This document shows positions 16,278 to 17,660 of a stretch of 17,660 nucleotides of DNA, in pieces (position 1 is the stretch's first letter; every line of letters begins with the position of its first letter). The position numbers were made by a program, and so were the translations under genes. The DNA is from Planctomycetaceae bacterium (lineage in GTDB: Bacteria; Planctomycetota; Planctomycetia; Pirellulales; UBA1268). The stretch lies in the NCBI GenBank assembly GCA_005789975.1, contig SXWC01000127.1, positions 1 to 17,660 of the forward strand, in the 5' to 3' direction. Under the pieces are notes generated by a model. It had not been told where the DNA came from, did not search any database, and worked only from the letters and a program-made list of their open reading frames with translations.

Positions 16278-16283
16278 ATCATA
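16278..16283 (-). promoter_or_regulatory. Possible -10 element for mqnB-mqnD
   Basis: On the minus strand TATGAT occurs about 54 nt before the mqnB ATG, in a short AT-richer patch. No consensus -35 is found 16-18 bp upstream. If it is used, the inverted repeat at 16228-16251 would be in the transcribed leader. Confidence 0.3.
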
Positions 16284-16360
16284 GGCTTCCGACCTGATTC
16301 GGCCGCCGTTTTCCCCCCCCCGGCCAGGCCGCCTCCAGCTCCCCGCGAGACTTGAATCCG

Positions 16361-16422
16361 GGTGAACCGCACTGGGTTCACCGCACTGGGTTCACCGCAC
16401 TGGGTTCACCGCACTGGGTTCA
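16361..16422. repeat. Four perfect 14-bp tandem repeats with one inverted copy
   Basis: CCGCACTGGGTTCA is repeated exactly at 16367, 16381, 16395 and 16409. An inverted copy, GGTGAACC (16361-16368), can pair with GGTTCACC (16375-16382) in an 8-bp stem with a 6-nt loop. The stop codon and last residues of the trypsin-like gene lie inside copies 3 and 4. The core and layout match the array after nadA. Confidence 0.9.
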
Positions 16423-17660
16423 CCGCGGGCAGGAGCGCGACGTCGGAGCTGTTGGCGGGGACGGCATGGCCCGCTTCGGCCGCGTGGCCGTGATGGGCTT
16501 TCGAGAGATGATCGACGAAGTCGTTTCGTGCGGCCTTGAGCACGAAGACCTCGCTCGACGCGTCGACAGACCCGTGAGGCCGCACGATGCAGATCACCTC
16601 CGCCTTGCCGTCGTGCTGCCGCACGTGTTCGAGCAGCGCCGCCTCGCCCGGTGAAAGCGTCGTGCTCGCCGCCGCGGCGCGGGGTTCGGCCGCCATCCTG
16701 CCGCCCGCCGGAGAGTCGGTCGCGGCCGGCATCGCGTCGACCGGCGTGCCGGTCGACGCCGTCGGCAGCGCATCGGCCCGGTCGCGGCGGTCGAACGACA
16801 CCGTCGGCATCGCCGCAGGCATGCTCGGCACGTGGGGGCCGCCGGTCGAGGCGACTGCCTCGAGTCCGTTGCTGGGATAGACGTTGCGGAACACGAACGC
16901 GAGGCCCGACTCCTCGAGCTGGTCGTGGATGGAGGGGAGCGCCGCGAACAAGCCCTCGTTGTCGGCCGGGTCGGCGGCGTTGCACACGCCGATCAGCGTG
17001 CCGTCGATTCCGAACAGCCCGCCACCGCTGCGGCCCTGCACGGGCTGGCCGGCGACCTGCAGGTTTGAGGGGCCGAGATACTTGTCGACCGCGGTCACGC
17101 GGCTGTGATGGATCGTCGGATCCTTGCCGCCGTCGCAGCCGACGGTGACCACGGGAGATCCCACCGGCGTGGTGCGGTCGGTGCCGCCCACGCGAACCGG
17201 CTCGACGGTGGCGTCGGTGAAAATGCTCACCAGGGCGAGGTCCCGCTTCAAATCCCAGGAGACGACCTGCCCGGCAACGCCCCGCGGTCCCTGCGGTCCG
17301 AAGAGATCGACCTCGACGCGGCCCTTGCCCTGAGAGTCGCGGAACACGTGGCCGCAGGTGAGGATCAGCGCCTCTCCCTGCCGGCAGTCGATCACGGTGC
17401 CCGTCGCCCACGACACGCCCGCGGCGTCTTCAACACGGAGACGGGCGGTGGCGGCGAGGAGCTTTTGTTCGAGATCGGCCCGCGGGGCCGTGTCGGGCTG
17501 GCGGTCGCGGGCCGCGGCCGGCATCCCCTGCGGCATGGCCACGGGGCCGGCGGTCGTCTCTGGGAATGCCCCGGGGACCGCCGGTCGAGCCTGGACCGCC
17601 GGCCGAGCCTGGGCCGCCGGGCTAGCCGGGGCCGCCGGGCTAGCGGGGGCCGCCGGGCTA
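16406..17660 (-). CDS. Trypsin-like serine protease with Ala/Pro-rich linker (5' end outside window)
   Basis: The frame stays open from the stop at 16406 to the window edge (417 residues visible), so the GTG at 17542 is internal and the true start and any signal peptide lie outside. Visible order: an Ala/Pro/Ser-rich linker built on an 18-bp repeat (SPAAPA-type units), a chymotrypsin-fold protease with a full triad, H104 (LTCGHVF), D140 (KRDLALVS) and S211 (GRSGGGLFG), a Pro/Ala-rich spacer, then a C-terminal region of about 60 residues (VICIVRPHGSVD, FVLKAARNDFVDHL) that I do not recognise. There is no PDZ domain in the visible part, unlike HtrA/DegP. The protein is probably exported. The last residues, VNPVR, come from the 14-bp repeat. 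The substrate is unknown. Confidence 0.85.
   Translation of the reverse strand, partial: SPAAPASPAAPASPAAQARPAVQARPAVPGAFPETTAGPVAMPQGMPAAARDRQPDTAPRADLEQKLLAATARLRVEDAAGVSWATGTVIDCRQGEALILTCGHVFRDSQGKGRVEVDLFGPQGPRGVAGQVVSWDLKRDLALVSIFTDATVEPVRVGGTDRTTPVGSPVVTVGCDGGKDPTIHHSRVTAVDKYLGPSNLQVAGQPVQGRSGGGLFGIDGTLIGVCNAADPADNEGLFAALPSIHDQLEESGLAFVFRNVYPSNGLEAVASTGGPHVPSMPAAMPTVSFDRRDRADALPTASTGTPVDAMPAATDSPAGGRMAAEPRAAAASTTLSPGEAALLEHVRQHDGKAEVICIVRPHGSVDASSEVFVLKAARNDFVDHLSKAHHGHAAEAGHAVPANSSDVALLPAVNPVR
17576..17660. repeat. 18-bp tandem repeats encoding the Ala/Pro linker
   Basis: Five 18-bp units start at 17576, 17594, 17612, 17630 and 17648 (the last cut by the edge). The outer units share GGCCGCCGGGCTAGC; the inner two are diverged (GACCGCCGG-CGAGCCTG). 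Since 18 is a multiple of three, each unit adds six residues (PASPAA or QARPAV) without shifting the protease frame. Confidence 0.8.

Noticed and set aside
14861..16297. 478-codon plus-strand frame opposite mqnD and mqnB
   Set aside because: Both minus-strand genes carry diagnostic motifs and overlap by ATGA; the plus frame has none.

Overview
The window is very GC-rich and gene-dense. It reads as a planctomycete chromosome segment, probably Pirellulales-like. This is inferred from gene content: a futalosine-pathway menaquinone pair, a TIGR03790-like secreted protein, an exported PQQ-type propeller, an Ala/Pro-linker trypsin-like protease and several large uncharacterised proteins. Many starts lack a clear Shine-Dalgarno sequence. 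No rRNA, tRNA, transposase or CRISPR was seen. No stretch over 300 bases lacks a gene. Most very long alternative-frame ORFs are high-GC shadows of real genes on the other strand.

Left part (1-7,700): the 3' part of nadA (quinolinate synthase, +) converges on an alaA-like aminotransferase (-). Upstream of the aminotransferase on the same strand lies a 1,327-residue helical protein of unknown function. It is divergent from an exported beta-propeller protein (+). Both convergent ends (after nadA, and after the propeller gene) hold short tandem or hairpin repeat arrays.

Middle (7,700-12,700, all -): there are two probable operons. The first is a membrane-anchored coiled-coil protein, then a 52-residue single-span membrane protein, then an MtfA-like M90 metallopeptidase. 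The second is a secreted glutaminyl-cyclase-like M28 enzyme, then a lipoyl-domain protein lacking the lipoyl lysine, then apolipoprotein N-acyltransferase (lnt). Its genes are 5 nt apart or overlap by 4 nt, and a terminator-like hairpin follows lnt. Two of the three genes are predicted to act on N-termini of exported proteins.

Right part (12,700-17,660): a 593-residue secreted TIGR03790-like protein (+) faces mqnB-mqnD (-; futalosine hydrolase and 1,4-dihydroxy-6-naphthoate synthase, with an ATGA overlap). Then comes a trypsin-like protease (-) whose 5' end lies beyond the window. Its reading frame stays open to the edge through an 18-bp repeat, and its stop codon lies inside a 14-bp tandem repeat. 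A perfect 8-bp inverted repeat sits just before the mqnB start.

Best candidates for something undescribed: the lysine-less lipoyl protein between a glutaminyl cyclase and lnt; the two GGTTCACC repeat arrays that share the layout of one inverted copy followed by direct copies; the coiled-coil/mini-membrane/MtfA cluster; and the 1,327-residue protein.
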